64,000 nucleotides of DNA from UMGS1696 sp964463375 (GCA_964463375.1 CAYXBQ010000003.1:62001-126000), one strand, 5' to 3'. Shown: positions 51,523-60,741, counted from the stretch's first letter. Numbers and translations: made by a program. Notes: a model not told the origin generated them from the sequence alone.

Positions 51523-51852
51523 TTACAAATCGTGCTTGTGTATGCGTTTAGCGGCAATCTCATAAACGGCATCATCTGCACGAGCACCAACGACGATTAC
51601 GACCATTTTTGTGTCTGTCTGGATCAACTTGTAAACGACTCGCAATCCTGCATCACGTAGTTTGATCTTCATTAGTCCGGTCAAATTGCGATTTCCTTTG
51701 TTTCCAAGAGGCTTTCCATAGCCACCTTCTTGTACAGATACTGGATTCTGTAAAACCTTATAAATTGCTTTGGTGACCAATATTTGTTGATTACCGGATA
51801 AGCTACGTAGATCTTTTTCTGCCTCAGGAAGAAAGGATAAATGCCAGTTCAT
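51523..51852 (-). CDS. RelE/ParE-superfamily toxin
   Basis: A 109-residue basic protein with the RelE fold pattern: MNWHLSFLPEAEKDLRSLSGNQQILVTKAIYKVL at the start, a central GKPLGNKGNRNLTGLMKIKLRDAGLRVVYKL and a C-terminal strand MVVIVVGARADDAVYEIAAKRI. RelE-type toxins usually cut mRNA in the ribosome. The start overlaps the antitoxin stop (ATGA), the usual coupling. Base composition is more A/T-rich than its neighbours, a sign of acquisition. Confidence 0.88.
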   Translation of the reverse strand: MNWHLSFLPEAEKDLRSLSGNQQILVTKAIYKVLQNPVSVQEGGYGKPLGNKGNRNLTGLMKIKLRDAGLRVVYKLIQTDTKMVVIVVGARADDAVYEIAAKRIHKHDL

Positions 51853-52172
51853 TCTAATTCAACCTCATCAAATCCAGCAAGATCTGCTTCTGTGATCCCT
51901 AAGTTTTGTAGAACGGTATCACCGTCGATCAATTTGCTTTGATCAAAGTGCTGCAGTCGCTCTGTAGCTATGGCTGCCAGCTGGGCATCGTTTAGGGCAT
52001 CCATGATCTGGATATACTCTGCCGGAGAAAGCAAAACACATTCCGGTGTATTGTTTTTCATAACGACTTTTGCCCCTGTTTTCTTCACTTCTTCAAATAC
52101 TTTGCCGGCCATACCTCGGTTGAATAGAGAGATAGAGATAGTATTCTTGATAGCACTCGAAATATCCACCAT
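51849..52172 (-). CDS. Phd/YefM-like antitoxin
   Basis: A 107-residue protein beginning MVDISSAIKNTISISLFNRGMAGKVFEEVKKTGAKVVMKNNTPECVLLSPAEYIQIMDAL, which matches the Phd/YefM N-terminal DNA-binding layout. A C-terminal toxin-binding tail rich in acidic residues follows. GGAGG seven bases before the ATG at 52172 fixes the start; the ATG at 52187 is part of that site. It should neutralise the toxin and repress its own promoter. Confidence 0.85.
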   Translation of the reverse strand: MVDISSAIKNTISISLFNRGMAGKVFEEVKKTGAKVVMKNNTPECVLLSPAEYIQIMDALNDAQLAAIATERLQHFDQSKLIDGDTVLQNLGITEADLAGFDEVELE

Positions 52173-52207
52173 GTGATATCCTCCCATACGTTTTTGTGCC
52201 TAGATAC

Positions 52208-52236
52208 AGTATAGCACAAAGTGGTGAAAAATGCAA
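52208..52236 (-). promoter_or_regulatory. Promoter of the toxin-antitoxin pair
   Basis: On the minus strand TTGCAT (52236-52231), 17 bp, TATACT (52213-52208). Confidence 0.65.
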
Positions 52237-52400
52237 TAGATTTGCTGCAGAATTTACTGATGGTGTGCAACAGGAGCTTTACAGCTGTCTTATACTTTGT
52301 GTGCTGTATTGATTCCGACATTCATTTCTTTCAAAGATATGTCTGCGATACCATTTTACATAGCGATTTGACTGGCTTTTTTCATCGCACCTTCATCACA

Positions 52401-53432
52401 TCAATTTTCCATAAGCTCCATAGAGACCACAAATGTATTCCCCTCAAATGCGTAGGGCGAGGACCCATACCCGCTGGCGCAGAACAAATGGGTCGGCTTG
52501 CCGGTTTCGTCAAACAGCAGGGAAGGCCGTTCCAGGTTTCCCTGGACCGAGGTGTGTCCGTCTGCCCACTGTACCGTGCGGGAATAGATCTTCGGCTGGG
52601 GGGCGATCTCGAAATCCATGCAGTCGTCGCTTTCCGCATAGAAGCCGCTGCCCCATTCGCCGGTGATCCCGTAGGCGCCGTGCTTTACGTCATCCTTGGC
52701 GATCAGGCAGAATTTCTTCCGCTTGTCGTCATACCAGATGAAGGGATCCTCGATGTGGTAGTCTTCATCCGCAAACTGCAAGATCGGCTTGTCCGACAAC
52801 CGGCGGAATTCCCCATCCGGCCGATCGGCTACAGCAATGCCCAGCTTCAAGGGCTTGCCGGAGCTTTGCCGGGATTTGTAGATCATGTACGTGGTCCCGT
52901 CCGGCAGAATGGCTACCGAAGGATTGGTGGTGACGGTGCAGTCCCAATAGGAGCAGTCACGAGGCTCCAACAGCGGCGTGTCCCGGCGCACATAGGGCCC
53001 TTCGATGGTGTCGGCTACCCCCAGCCCGATCCGCTTCCGGTTCCAGGTCTCCAGCACATAATCGCTGGGAATATCCCCTTCCTCCGGCACATCCCAGCTG
53101 TAGGTGCAGCCCATGTGGTAGAGGTAGAATTTGCCGTTCCAGGTCTTAATGCAGGTGTTGTGGGTGTTCATACCGTCAAAATACTGTCTCCCTCGCCGGG
53201 GTAGCACCACCTCGGCAAAGGTGTAGGGTCCCTCCGGCTTGTCCGAGACCGAGCGAATGATCTCACTGCGGAACAGCCAGTTGGCACCAAATCCATACTT
53301 CTTCGGCCAGCGGGAGGAGAACATGTGGTACTTCCCATCCACCTTCAGCACCGAGCAGTCCCAAACGTAGTAGTCCTCCAGCTCCAATGCGATCCGTGCC
53401 TTCCCGGCCGTATATCCAAAATTTTCAGCCAT
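52401..53432 (-). CDS. Five-bladed beta-propeller glycosidase-like protein (GH43/GH117-like)
   Basis: A 343-residue protein with the repeating propeller motifs of GH43-like enzymes: YYVWDCSVLKVDGKYHMFSSRWP near the start, GPYTFAEVVL, VTTNPSVAILPDGTTYMIYKS and the catalytic-type block YHIEDPFIWYDDKRKKFCLIAKDD. No signal peptide, so it is cytoplasmic. Linkage specificity is unknown. AAAGGA lies 11 bp before the ATG at 53432; an in-frame ATG at 53459 without a ribosome site is rejected. Confidence 0.75.
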   Translation of the reverse strand: MAENFGYTAGKARIALELEDYYVWDCSVLKVDGKYHMFSSRWPKKYGFGANWLFRSEIIRSVSDKPEGPYTFAEVVLPRRGRQYFDGMNTHNTCIKTWNGKFYLYHMGCTYSWDVPEEGDIPSDYVLETWNRKRIGLGVADTIEGPYVRRDTPLLEPRDCSYWDCTVTTNPSVAILPDGTTYMIYKSRQSSGKPLKLGIAVADRPDGEFRRLSDKPILQFADEDYHIEDPFIWYDDKRKKFCLIAKDDVKHGAYGITGEWGSGFYAESDDCMDFEIAPQPKIYSRTVQWADGHTSVQGNLERPSLLFDETGKPTHLFCASGYGSSPYAFEGNTFVVSMELMEN

Positions 53433-53485
53433 ACTGCAAGTTGTCCTTTCTGTATGCATATCGTTTTTTTCATAAATACACCTAT

Positions 53486-53514
53486 AGTATACCAGCTTCC
53501 CGCCCAAATGTCAA
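53486..53514 (-). promoter_or_regulatory. Promoter of the beta-propeller glycosidase gene
   Basis: On the minus strand TTGACA (53514-53509), 17 bp, TATACT (53491-53486). Confidence 0.8.
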
Positions 53515-53558
53515 CCGGTCGCCACACCCATATTTCTCCATAATTTTCGCCCATATGG

Positions 53559-53588
53559 TTGACAGTTCCATAGATAAGGTGTTATAAT
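53559..53588 (+). promoter_or_regulatory. Promoter of the MATE/mannosidase unit
   Basis: TTGACA (53559-53564), 18 bp, TATAAT (53583-53588). Divergent from the glycosidase promoter 45 bp away. Confidence 0.8.
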
Positions 53589-53625
53589 GTAGTTACTCTA
53601 TCTTTTTTTACAGCAAAGGAACGAC

Positions 53626-55023
53626 ATGAGATCCAAAATCAAACTGAACCTACCCATGATCGGCGTGATCCTGACCTTGGCATGGCCCACCATGTTAGAG
53701 CAGCTCATGCAGACCGCCGTACAATACATCGATACCGCCATGGTGGGCGCATTGGGGCTGCAAGCCACCGCAGCGGTAGGTGCTACCACCACCGTCAGCT
53801 GGCTCATCGGCAGTGCCATCTCTGCCACCAGCATCGGCTTTTTGTCCTTTATCGCCAGAGCCTATGGTGCCAAGGATAGGCAGGCGGCGGCTCGTGCAGT
53901 CTCCCAGGCGGTACTGGCGGTACTGGTGCTGGGGACGGTGTTCACCATCCTGCCCTTGACCCTCAGCCACTATGTTCCCGTCTGGATGCAGGTGGACGCA
54001 AGCATACGCCCCACCGCCAGCCTGTATTTCTTCATCCTGTATGTCCCCATGCTCCCCCGAACGGCCAGCATCATCTTTGGCACCGTACTACGAGCGGCGG
54101 GGGACACCAAAACACCCATGAAGGCCGGCGTGCTGGTGAACATCACCAACGTGGTGCTGAACTTCCTTTTTATCTATGAGACCCGCACCATGACCCTCTT
54201 CGACCATAGCTTCACCATGTTCGGTGCCGGTTGGGGCGTGGCGGGGGCAGCCGTTGCCAGTGCCATTGCCTATACCCTCGGCGGCATCCGGATCACCATG
54301 GTGCTGTGGAAGCATCCGCTGGTCTCCCCAAAGGGACAAAAGCTGAAGCCGGATAAGGAGATCCTTCTCCCCTGTCTGAAGATCGCCCTGCCCAATATGT
54401 TCCAGCGGATCGGCACCTCTCTGGGATATGTGGTCTTCGCCGCCATGATCAATTCTTTGGGAGACGTGTCCACCGCCGCCCATACCATCGCCAATACCGT
54501 GGAATCCGCCTTCTATATCCCCGGCTACGGTATGCAGACCGCCGCCGCTACTTTGGCCGGTAACGCATACGGCGAGGGGGACAGAGAAAAAATGAACGAG
54601 CTGGCAAGGATGTTCATTCCCATCGAGATCGGGCTGATGATCCTGTCCGGCGGCTGCCTGTTCCTTTGCGCACCCAGCCTTATGCACCTGTTCTCCAAGG
54701 ATCCGGAGGTCATTCGTCTGGGCAGTACGATCCTGCGCATGGTGGCAGTATCCGAGCCCTTCTACGGCTTCTCCATCATTTTGGAGGGCCTGATGCAGGG
54801 GGTGGGAAACACCAAGGAACCATTCATATACAACATCATCGGTATGTGGGGCATCCGCATCGTGGGTACCTTCCTCTGTACCCAGCTGCTACACATGACC
54901 CTTGTCTCCGCCTGGGCCTGCATGATCCTGCATAACCTGTTCATCTTTATCCTGTACTGCATCTGCTACATCCGCCGCCGGTGGAATCCGTTGGAGGTGG
55001 AGCTGCGGAAAGCCAAGCAATAG
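53626..55023 (+). CDS. MATE family efflux transporter
   Basis: A 465-residue protein with about twelve membrane helices in two similar halves. Family motifs include LAWPTMLEQLMQTAVQYIDTAMVGALGLQATAAVG in the first helices and the matching IALPNMFQRIGTSLGYVVFAAMINSLGDVSTAAHTIANTVES in the second half. MATE pumps export drugs or metabolites against Na+ or H+. It lies 26 bp before the alpha-mannosidase gene and probably shares its transcript, an unusual partner. Confidence 0.93.
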   Translation: MRSKIKLNLPMIGVILTLAWPTMLEQLMQTAVQYIDTAMVGALGLQATAAVGATTTVSWLIGSAISATSIGFLSFIARAYGAKDRQAAARAVSQAVLAVLVLGTVFTILPLTLSHYVPVWMQVDASIRPTASLYFFILYVPMLPRTASIIFGTVLRAAGDTKTPMKAGVLVNITNVVLNFLFIYETRTMTLFDHSFTMFGAGWGVAGAAVASAIAYTLGGIRITMVLWKHPLVSPKGQKLKPDKEILLPCLKIALPNMFQRIGTSLGYVVFAAMINSLGDVSTAAHTIANTVESAFYIPGYGMQTAAATLAGNAYGEGDREKMNELARMFIPIEIGLMILSGGCLFLCAPSLMHLFSKDPEVIRLGSTILRMVAVSEPFYGFSIILEGLMQGVGNTKEPFIYNIIGMWGIRIVGTFLCTQLLHMTLVSAWACMILHNLFIFILYCICYIRRRWNPLEVELRKAKQ

Positions 55024-55049
55024 AACATACACCGAAAGGGAGAAAACAT

Positions 55050-57476
55050 ATGAAAGAAGTACATCTGATCTGCAATGCCCACTTAGACCCCATTTGGCAG
55101 TGGGAATGGGAAGAGGGTGCCGCCGCCGCCCTGTCCACCTTCCGTGCCGCCGCAGACTTAGCCGACCAGTTCGACTATATCTTCTGTCACAACGAGGTGA
55201 CCCTGTACAAGTATATCGAAGAATACGCACCGACCCTGTTTGCCCGCATCAAGGAGCTGATCCGGGTAGGCAAGTGGCATATCATGGGCGGTTGGTATCT
55301 CCAGCCCGACTGCAATATGCCCTGTGGCGAAAGCTTTGTCCGGCAGATCCAGGTGGGTCACCGGTACTTTATGGAAAAGTTTGGCGTGAACCCCACCACC
55401 GCCATCAACTTCGACGCATTCGGTCACACCAGAGGCCTGGTGCAGATCTTGCATAAGTGCGGCCAGGACAGCCTGATCCTGACCCGTCCCGGCAACGATC
55501 CCACGCCCGCCGGTCAGTTCTGGTGGGAAGGCTTTGACGGCAGCCGCATCAAGGTCAACGGTGTTCGCCAGGGCTACAACTCTCCTTTGGGTCATGCAGC
55601 CGAAGCGATCCAAGGAAAGGCAAACGGGCAGCCGGAGGACGTGATCTGCGTGCTGTGGGGCGTAGGCAACCATGGCGGCGGCCCTTCCCGCAAGGATCTT
55701 GCCGACATCCAGAAGCTGCAAGCCGAAGGCTCCATGGAGATCCTGCACTCCACGCCGGAGACGTTCTTTGCCCGCATCGACCCCAAGGTGGTCCACGACA
55801 AGTCCCTGCGCACCGTTATGCCCGGCTGCTACACTTCTATGACCCAGATCAAGCGCAAGCACGCCGAGCTGGAGAACACCTTATTCATGGTGGAAAAGCT
55901 GTGCTCCGTTGCCGCCAACCGGGGCCTGATCGCATATCCGGAAAAGGAGCTGGATGAGGTGGTGGAGGATCTGCTCAATGCCCAGTTCCACGATGTGCTC
56001 CCCGGCAGCGCCGTGCGTGCAGGAGAAGAAAACGGCCTTAGACTGCTGGACCACGGTCTACTGATGCTGAACCGCCTCCGTGCCAGAGCGTATTTTGCCA
56101 TGGCGAATACAGAACCCAGCGCCGCCGAAGGGGAATATCCCGTGCTGGTGATGAACCCGAACCCCTACGAATGGGAGACGGAGATCTTCTGCGAATTCTC
56201 TTTGGCAGACCAAAACTGGTCGGACAGCGAAGCCTACTATCCCCGTGTGCTGGATACGGACGGCAACGAGATCCCGGCACAGCTGGTCAAGGAGGAAAGC
56301 AACCTGAATCTGGACTGGCGCAAGCGGATCTGCTTTAGAGCGAAGCTGGCACCGCTGACCCTGACCCGCTTCTCCGTGTACATGGAAAAGCAGCCGAAGA
56401 AGACAAACGTGTACGACAGCGGCAGCGATGTGATCGTGGACCTGCCCCAGATCGGCAAGCACGTGGAGATCGACGGCAAGACGGGGCTTTTGCGTTCGTA
56501 CCGGATCGGCGGCAAGGAATATATCGATGCCACCAAGGGCGGTGCCTTCCAGCCGGTGTTCTACAAGGACAATCCCGACCCCTGGGGCATGGGTGCTTTC
56601 CAGCTCACCGCTATGGGAACGGATCCCACACCCTTCACCCTGATGGCAGAACCGGACGGTATGTTCAAGGGCATGCGACCCATCCAGGTCATCGAGGATG
56701 GGGCGATCTACACCGGCGTGGAATGCTTCTTCCGCTGCGAAAACACCAGAGTCCGTGTGGAATACGACATTTATAAAAACACCGATGCCGTAGACGTAAA
56801 GGTGGACGTGTTCCTGGCCGACAACGACCGTATGCTGAAGCTGGCCCTGCCTCTGACTGCAAACGGCACCTACATCGGCCAGACTGCCTTTGGTACGGAG
56901 CCGCTGTACATGGATGGCAGAGAATGCGTGGCACAGCGGTTCGTAGCACTGCGGAACGAGGAGAACTGCATCGCACTGCTGAACCAGGGTACCTATGGCT
57001 CCTCGTATAAGGACGGTGTGCTGTCTATGTCGCTGGTGCGTGGCGTATCCTATTGCGCCCACCCCATTGGCGACCGGCCCATCATCCCGTCGGATCGGTA
57101 TGTGAAGAAGATCGACATGGGCGAGCGCAACTTTACCTTCCGTCTGACCGTGGCACCGGAGGAAGCCTTGGAACGGTTGGCACTGGAATACAATGTCCCC
57201 GCCTACGCCTGCAACGTGTTCCCCTTGGGCGAAAAGGGAACGACCACACCCTTCACCCTGTCCGTGGCAGACAAAAACATCGTGCTTGTGACCATGAAGA
57301 AGGCGGCAGAGGAGAGCGGCTACCTGATCCGGCTGCTGAACAACTGGTCACAGGAGAAAAAGACCACCCTGACCTGTCAGGATACGAGTCTGTCCTTGCG
57401 CTTTGGCGGGTACGAAGTGAAGACGATCCGGTGGGAGGATGGCAAATTGACGGAAATCACGGCTCTTGTGATATGA
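55050..57476 (+). CDS. Alpha-mannosidase, GH38
   Basis: An 808-residue glycoside hydrolase. The GH38 zinc motif AHLDPIWQWEWEEG lies at the N-terminus and the nucleophile aspartate in INFDAFGHTRGLVQIL near residue 120. The large C-terminal beta-sandwich domains are present. Length is slightly short for the family but complete. No signal peptide, so it acts on imported mannosides. AAAGGGAG precedes the ATG at 55050; an upstream in-frame extension lies inside the MATE gene. Confidence 0.94.
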   Translation: MKEVHLICNAHLDPIWQWEWEEGAAAALSTFRAAADLADQFDYIFCHNEVTLYKYIEEYAPTLFARIKELIRVGKWHIMGGWYLQPDCNMPCGESFVRQIQVGHRYFMEKFGVNPTTAINFDAFGHTRGLVQILHKCGQDSLILTRPGNDPTPAGQFWWEGFDGSRIKVNGVRQGYNSPLGHAAEAIQGKANGQPEDVICVLWGVGNHGGGPSRKDLADIQKLQAEGSMEILHSTPETFFARIDPKVVHDKSLRTVMPGCYTSMTQIKRKHAELENTLFMVEKLCSVAANRGLIAYPEKELDEVVEDLLNAQFHDVLPGSAVRAGEENGLRLLDHGLLMLNRLRARAYFAMANTEPSAAEGEYPVLVMNPNPYEWETEIFCEFSLADQNWSDSEAYYPRVLDTDGNEIPAQLVKEESNLNLDWRKRICFRAKLAPLTLTRFSVYMEKQPKKTNVYDSGSDVIVDLPQIGKHVEIDGKTGLLRSYRIGGKEYIDATKGGAFQPVFYKDNPDPWGMGAFQLTAMGTDPTPFTLMAEPDGMFKGMRPIQVIEDGAIYTGVECFFRCENTRVRVEYDIYKNTDAVDVKVDVFLADNDRMLKLALPLTANGTYIGQTAFGTEPLYMDGRECVAQRFVALRNEENCIALLNQGTYGSSYKDGVLSMSLVRGVSYCAHPIGDRPIIPSDRYVKKIDMGERNFTFRLTVAPEEALERLALEYNVPAYACNVFPLGEKGTTTPFTLSVADKNIVLVTMKKAAEESGYLIRLLNNWSQEKKTTLTCQDTSLSLRFGGYEVKTIRWEDGKLTEITALVI

Positions 57477-57507
57477 ATATTTTACCAGGTTTTTTTGCGT
57501 GAAAATA

Positions 57508-57536
57508 CAGACAAAACGGCGATTTTGTGGTATAAT
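57508..57536 (+). promoter_or_regulatory. purC promoter
   Basis: CAGACA (57508-57513, four of six consensus bases), 17 bp, TATAAT (57531-57536). No purine riboswitch was seen in the short leader. Confidence 0.6.
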
Positions 57537-57590
57537 ACTGACGTAAGGCAAACCCTACCAATCTTCTACGATATATAAAGGAGTAAGCAT

Positions 57591-58274
57591 ATGAAAAAGA
57601 TCTATACCGGTAAAACCAAGGACGTATACGCACTGGACAACGGTAACGTCATGCTCAAGTTCAAGGATGACTGCACAGGCAAGGACGGCGTATTCGATCC
57701 CGGTGAAAACACCGTAGGCCTGACCATCGAGGGGATCGGCAAGGCCAATTTGCAGACCTCCGTTTATTACTTTGAAAAGCTGAAGGAAGCCGGCATCAAG
57801 ACCCACTATGTCAGCGCCGATGTGGAAAACGCCACCATGGAAGTACTGCCGGCCACCGTGTTCGGTCACGGTCTGGAAGTGATCTGCCGTCTGGTCGCTA
57901 CCGGTTCCTTCATCCGCAGATACGGCGAATACATGGAAAACGGCACCAGACTGGAAGGCGGCTACGTAGAATGCACCTTCAAGAACGATGAAAAGGGCGA
58001 CCCGCTGGTGACCTGCGAAGGTCTGGCCGCACTGGGCATCATGACCCCCGCCATGTTCGAAAGCATGAAGGAACAGACCCTGAAGATCACCAAGATCGTA
58101 GCAGACGACCTCAAGACCATCGGTCTGGATCTGTGGGACATCAAGTTTGAATTCGGCTACAACAACGGCGAAGTGATCCTGATCGACGAGATCGCCTCCG
58201 GCAACATGAGAGTCTACAAGGGCGACACCATCGTAGAACCCGTTGCGCTGACCAAGCTTATCCTGAACAGATAA
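57591..58274 (+). CDS. purC: Phosphoribosylaminoimidazole-succinocarboxamide synthase (SAICAR synthetase)
   Basis: A 227-residue ATP-dependent ligase of purine synthesis, joining aspartate to CAIR. The start MKKIYTGKTKDVYALDNGNVMLKFKDDCTG, the central VICRLVATGSFIRRYG and the C-terminal LIDEIASGNMRVYKG match the family's conserved blocks, the first being somewhat altered. Isolated from other pur genes. AAAGGAG precedes the ATG. Confidence 0.92.
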   Translation: MKKIYTGKTKDVYALDNGNVMLKFKDDCTGKDGVFDPGENTVGLTIEGIGKANLQTSVYYFEKLKEAGIKTHYVSADVENATMEVLPATVFGHGLEVICRLVATGSFIRRYGEYMENGTRLEGGYVECTFKNDEKGDPLVTCEGLAALGIMTPAMFESMKEQTLKITKIVADDLKTIGLDLWDIKFEFGYNNGEVILIDEIASGNMRVYKGDTIVEPVALTKLILNR

Positions 58275-58293
58275 CAACGCATAAACCCAATAG

Positions 58294-58325
58294 AAAAAAG
58301 CAGTCACCCAAAATGGCTGCTTTTT
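58294..58325 (+). terminator. Terminator after purC
   Basis: AAAAAGCAG and CTGCTTTTT arms around a 13-nt loop. Confidence 0.85.
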
Positions 58326-58347
58326 CTGCACAGGCAGGTCCGAAATA

Positions 58348-58388
58348 GAAAAACACCGTCTGCCACATTTTTTTCACAGACGGTGTTT
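58348..58388 (-). terminator. Terminator after the MFS gene
   Basis: AAACACCGTCTG (58351-58362) and CAGACGGTGTTT (58376-58387) give a perfect 12-bp stem. On the minus strand TTTTTC-like residues follow. Confidence 0.88.
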
Positions 58389-58401
58389 GGGATCCGCTAT
58401 A

Positions 58402-59685
58402 TCATTTTGTTTTTTGGCTCCCCCGCAGGAAGAACAGCACATACAGCACAGAGAGTGCCGTGAACACCACCGCAATGGCCGACACCACCTGCTGGGCGTA
58501 TATTGACAGCCCAAACAGCCTGTTGCCGCTTTCCTGGATGTACGACACCAGACCGGATACCACGATGGTGGTCAAGAACCCAACGAAGCCGGATACCGCC
58601 TGAGAAAGTGCCAGCGCATTGGAGCGCATATCCGTCTTCACCAGATCGAACACCAGATTGGTCAGCGCACTGTTGATCCCGCCCATGGCAATGGCATACA
58701 GCGCATAGTACAGGGTGTAGAACACACGGCCGTTCTCCGGCACCGTGAACACGTTCACCAGGAATCCGAGCCCTGCGATCCCCAGACAAATGCTCACCAT
58801 GGATGCAAAGGAATTCTTGTCCGCAAACTTCCCCCAGAAGGTGGAAACGCTGGCCCGCACCAGGCTGTACACGATGCTGAGAATGGACACAAACTGCAAG
58901 CTGAACCCCAGCTCCTTGATGCAGTAGGTGCCGTAGAAGGGCGTGGCGGCGCTGTTGGCAATGTGCCAGAGCACAAACAGGATCGTCACCTTCACCACAT
59001 TTTTGTCCTGTAAGGTGGAGAGCATCTGCCGGATGGGATTTTGCTTCTCCGGTTCCTCGGTGGCCGGGAGCTCCACGGAAAACGCCATGGTCAGCGTGTG
59101 CAGCACCATCAGCACGAACACCGTGATCCCACACAGCACAAAGGCCGTCTCGATCTGTCCCAGCGCCTGGTAATGGTCGATGAGCGTGCCCATGCCAAAG
59201 GAAAACAGCATCCCGGACAGCAGCGACACGATCTCCTTATAGGAGGTAAAGACCCCACGCTTCCGGTCATCCACCAGCGACATGAGCCAGCTGATCTTCA
59301 GCGGATGGATGCAGTTGTAGATCAGATACGCCAAAAATATCGCCACGATAAATAGGACGATCTTCACTTGCTTGCCGCCCCCAAACAGCGTTTGGGTACC
59401 AGACAAAGGAATGATGTATAGCAGCAGGAACAGTAGCTGGTTCACCACGGAGAGGGACGTGACGATGGTCTTCACCCGCCGCCGCTTCAAAAATACGGAG
59501 AACAGCTGGAAAAGACAGCCCAGAGAGATAGAGGAAGATAGGATCCCTGTGAGACTGTCGGACATCCCCAGATGGGAGGTCAATGTGGCCAGATAGGAGC
59601 CGGCGAACAGAATGGAAATAAAATACTCCAGAGCAGCCTCGATGATGTACAGGATCCGGCTGCGCTGCATGGCTTTTTCGTTCAT
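58402..59685 (-). CDS. Major facilitator superfamily transporter
   Basis: A 427-residue protein with twelve hydrophobic segments, starting MNEKAMQRSRILYIIEAALEYFISILFAGSYLATLTSHLGMSDSLTGIL. A cytoplasmic central loop (VELPATEEPEKQNPIRQML) divides the two halves. The substrate is not evident; sugar or efflux roles are both possible. GAGG lies 7 bp before the ATG at 59685, so the in-frame start at 59724 is rejected. Divergent from the glycerophosphodiesterase gene. Confidence 0.85.
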   Translation of the reverse strand: MNEKAMQRSRILYIIEAALEYFISILFAGSYLATLTSHLGMSDSLTGILSSSISLGCLFQLFSVFLKRRRVKTIVTSLSVVNQLLFLLLYIIPLSGTQTLFGGGKQVKIVLFIVAIFLAYLIYNCIHPLKISWLMSLVDDRKRGVFTSYKEIVSLLSGMLFSFGMGTLIDHYQALGQIETAFVLCGITVFVLMVLHTLTMAFSVELPATEEPEKQNPIRQMLSTLQDKNVVKVTILFVLWHIANSAATPFYGTYCIKELGFSLQFVSILSIVYSLVRASVSTFWGKFADKNSFASMVSICLGIAGLGFLVNVFTVPENGRVFYTLYYALYAIAMGGINSALTNLVFDLVKTDMRSNALALSQAVSGFVGFLTTIVVSGLVSYIQESGNRLFGLSIYAQQVVSAIAVVFTALSVLYVLFFLRGSQKTK

Positions 59686-59756
59686 GAAAGCACCTCGCAG
59701 GATACGATAAAAATGTATGCGCACATTTCGGTACGCACCGAGATCAAATCGACACT

Positions 59757-59785
59757 ATTATAGCAGAAACAGACAGCATTTGCAA
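59757..59785 (-). promoter_or_regulatory. Promoter of the MFS gene
   Basis: On the minus strand TTGCAA (59785-59780), 17 bp, TATAAT (59762-59757). Confidence 0.75.
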
Positions 59786-59836
59786 GAGTCTAACAAAGTA
59801 TTGGCAAAAACACCGGTTAAAAAGAAAGGAAGACAT

Positions 59837-60604
59837 ATGAAAACGTGTATCATAGAAGCCCACAGAGGCGTGGGTACCGATTGTCCGGAGGAGACGCTCA
59901 CTGCATTCCGTGCCGCCGTTGCCCAGGGCTATGGCATGATCGAGCTGGATACCAAATTTACCAAAGATAACCAATGTGTCCTGCTGCATGACGGCACCGT
60001 CAACCGCACGGGGAGAGCGCAGGATGGCTCTGTGCTGAAAAAAGAGCTTCGCATCGACGAGATCACCTTAGCCGAGGCACAGCAGCTGGATTTCGGCATC
60101 TGGAAGGATCCTGTGTTTGCCGGTGAAAGGATCGCCACCTTAGAGCAGGCACTGACGCTGGCTATGGGTGCCGCGATCCCGCTGAAATTCGACAACGTCC
60201 TGTGGTGCCATACCGAAGAACAGCAGCAGATCTTCTTCGATACCATCAAGGCTATGGGCGCAGAATACATCACGGAGATCACCTGTGGTAGCGTCTCCCA
60301 GATCGAAAAAGCACTTCGCCAGCTGCCGGGCATCCAGATCCACTACGATGGCCCCGTGTCCCCGGAACGGATGGCAGAGGTCGCCGCCGTGGTGCCCAAG
60401 GAGCAGCTGACCACCTGGATCCGCTTTGACAACAAGATCACCGCATGGTGCAAGAACCCGGCAGTCAACGCAGAAAACGCAGCACTGGTCAAGCAGTACG
60501 GTAAGCTGGGCGTGTGGCTCATCACCCAGGAGGAAGAAATGCAGACCGCTGTGGAAGCCTACGGTGCCGACATCATCGAGACCGATGGCACCTTGAAGCC
60601 GTAA
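59837..60604 (+). CDS. Glycerophosphodiester phosphodiesterase (GDPD family)
   Basis: A 255-residue TIM-barrel enzyme. The catalytic and metal residues fall in IIEAHRGVGTDCPEETLTAF, MIELDTKFTKDN and VLLHDGTVNRTG, the HR...E.D...HD pattern of the family. It would cleave glycerophosphodiesters or related phosphodiesters. No signal peptide, so it is cytoplasmic. AAAGGAAG precedes the ATG at 59837. No convincing promoter of its own was found between it and the divergent MFS gene. Confidence 0.9.
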   Translation: MKTCIIEAHRGVGTDCPEETLTAFRAAVAQGYGMIELDTKFTKDNQCVLLHDGTVNRTGRAQDGSVLKKELRIDEITLAEAQQLDFGIWKDPVFAGERIATLEQALTLAMGAAIPLKFDNVLWCHTEEQQQIFFDTIKAMGAEYITEITCGSVSQIEKALRQLPGIQIHYDGPVSPERMAEVAAVVPKEQLTTWIRFDNKITAWCKNPAVNAENAALVKQYGKLGVWLITQEEEMQTAVEAYGADIIETDGTLKP

Positions 60605-60620
60605 CGAAATATTTTGCAGT

Positions 60621-60660
60621 AAAAAGCCCTTGCCTGTGCCCAAACCGGTAGGGCTTTTTG
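60621..60660 (+). terminator. Terminator after the phosphodiesterase gene
   Basis: AAAAAGCCCT (60621-60630) and AGGGCTTTTT (60650-60659) arms form a 10-bp stem ending in T residues. Confidence 0.85.
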
Positions 60661-60712
60661 CGTACAAAAGAAGATTTTGTTGCCCCACCACCGCCGAAAT
60701 GCGAATTGTTAT

Positions 60713-60741
60713 TTGACTTATTACCCGATGTGTGGTATAAT
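60713..60741 (+). promoter_or_regulatory. Promoter of the phoH-ybeY-era-recO operon
   Basis: TTGACT (60713-60718), 17 bp, TATAAT (60736-60741), about 88 bp before the phoH start. Confidence 0.8.
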
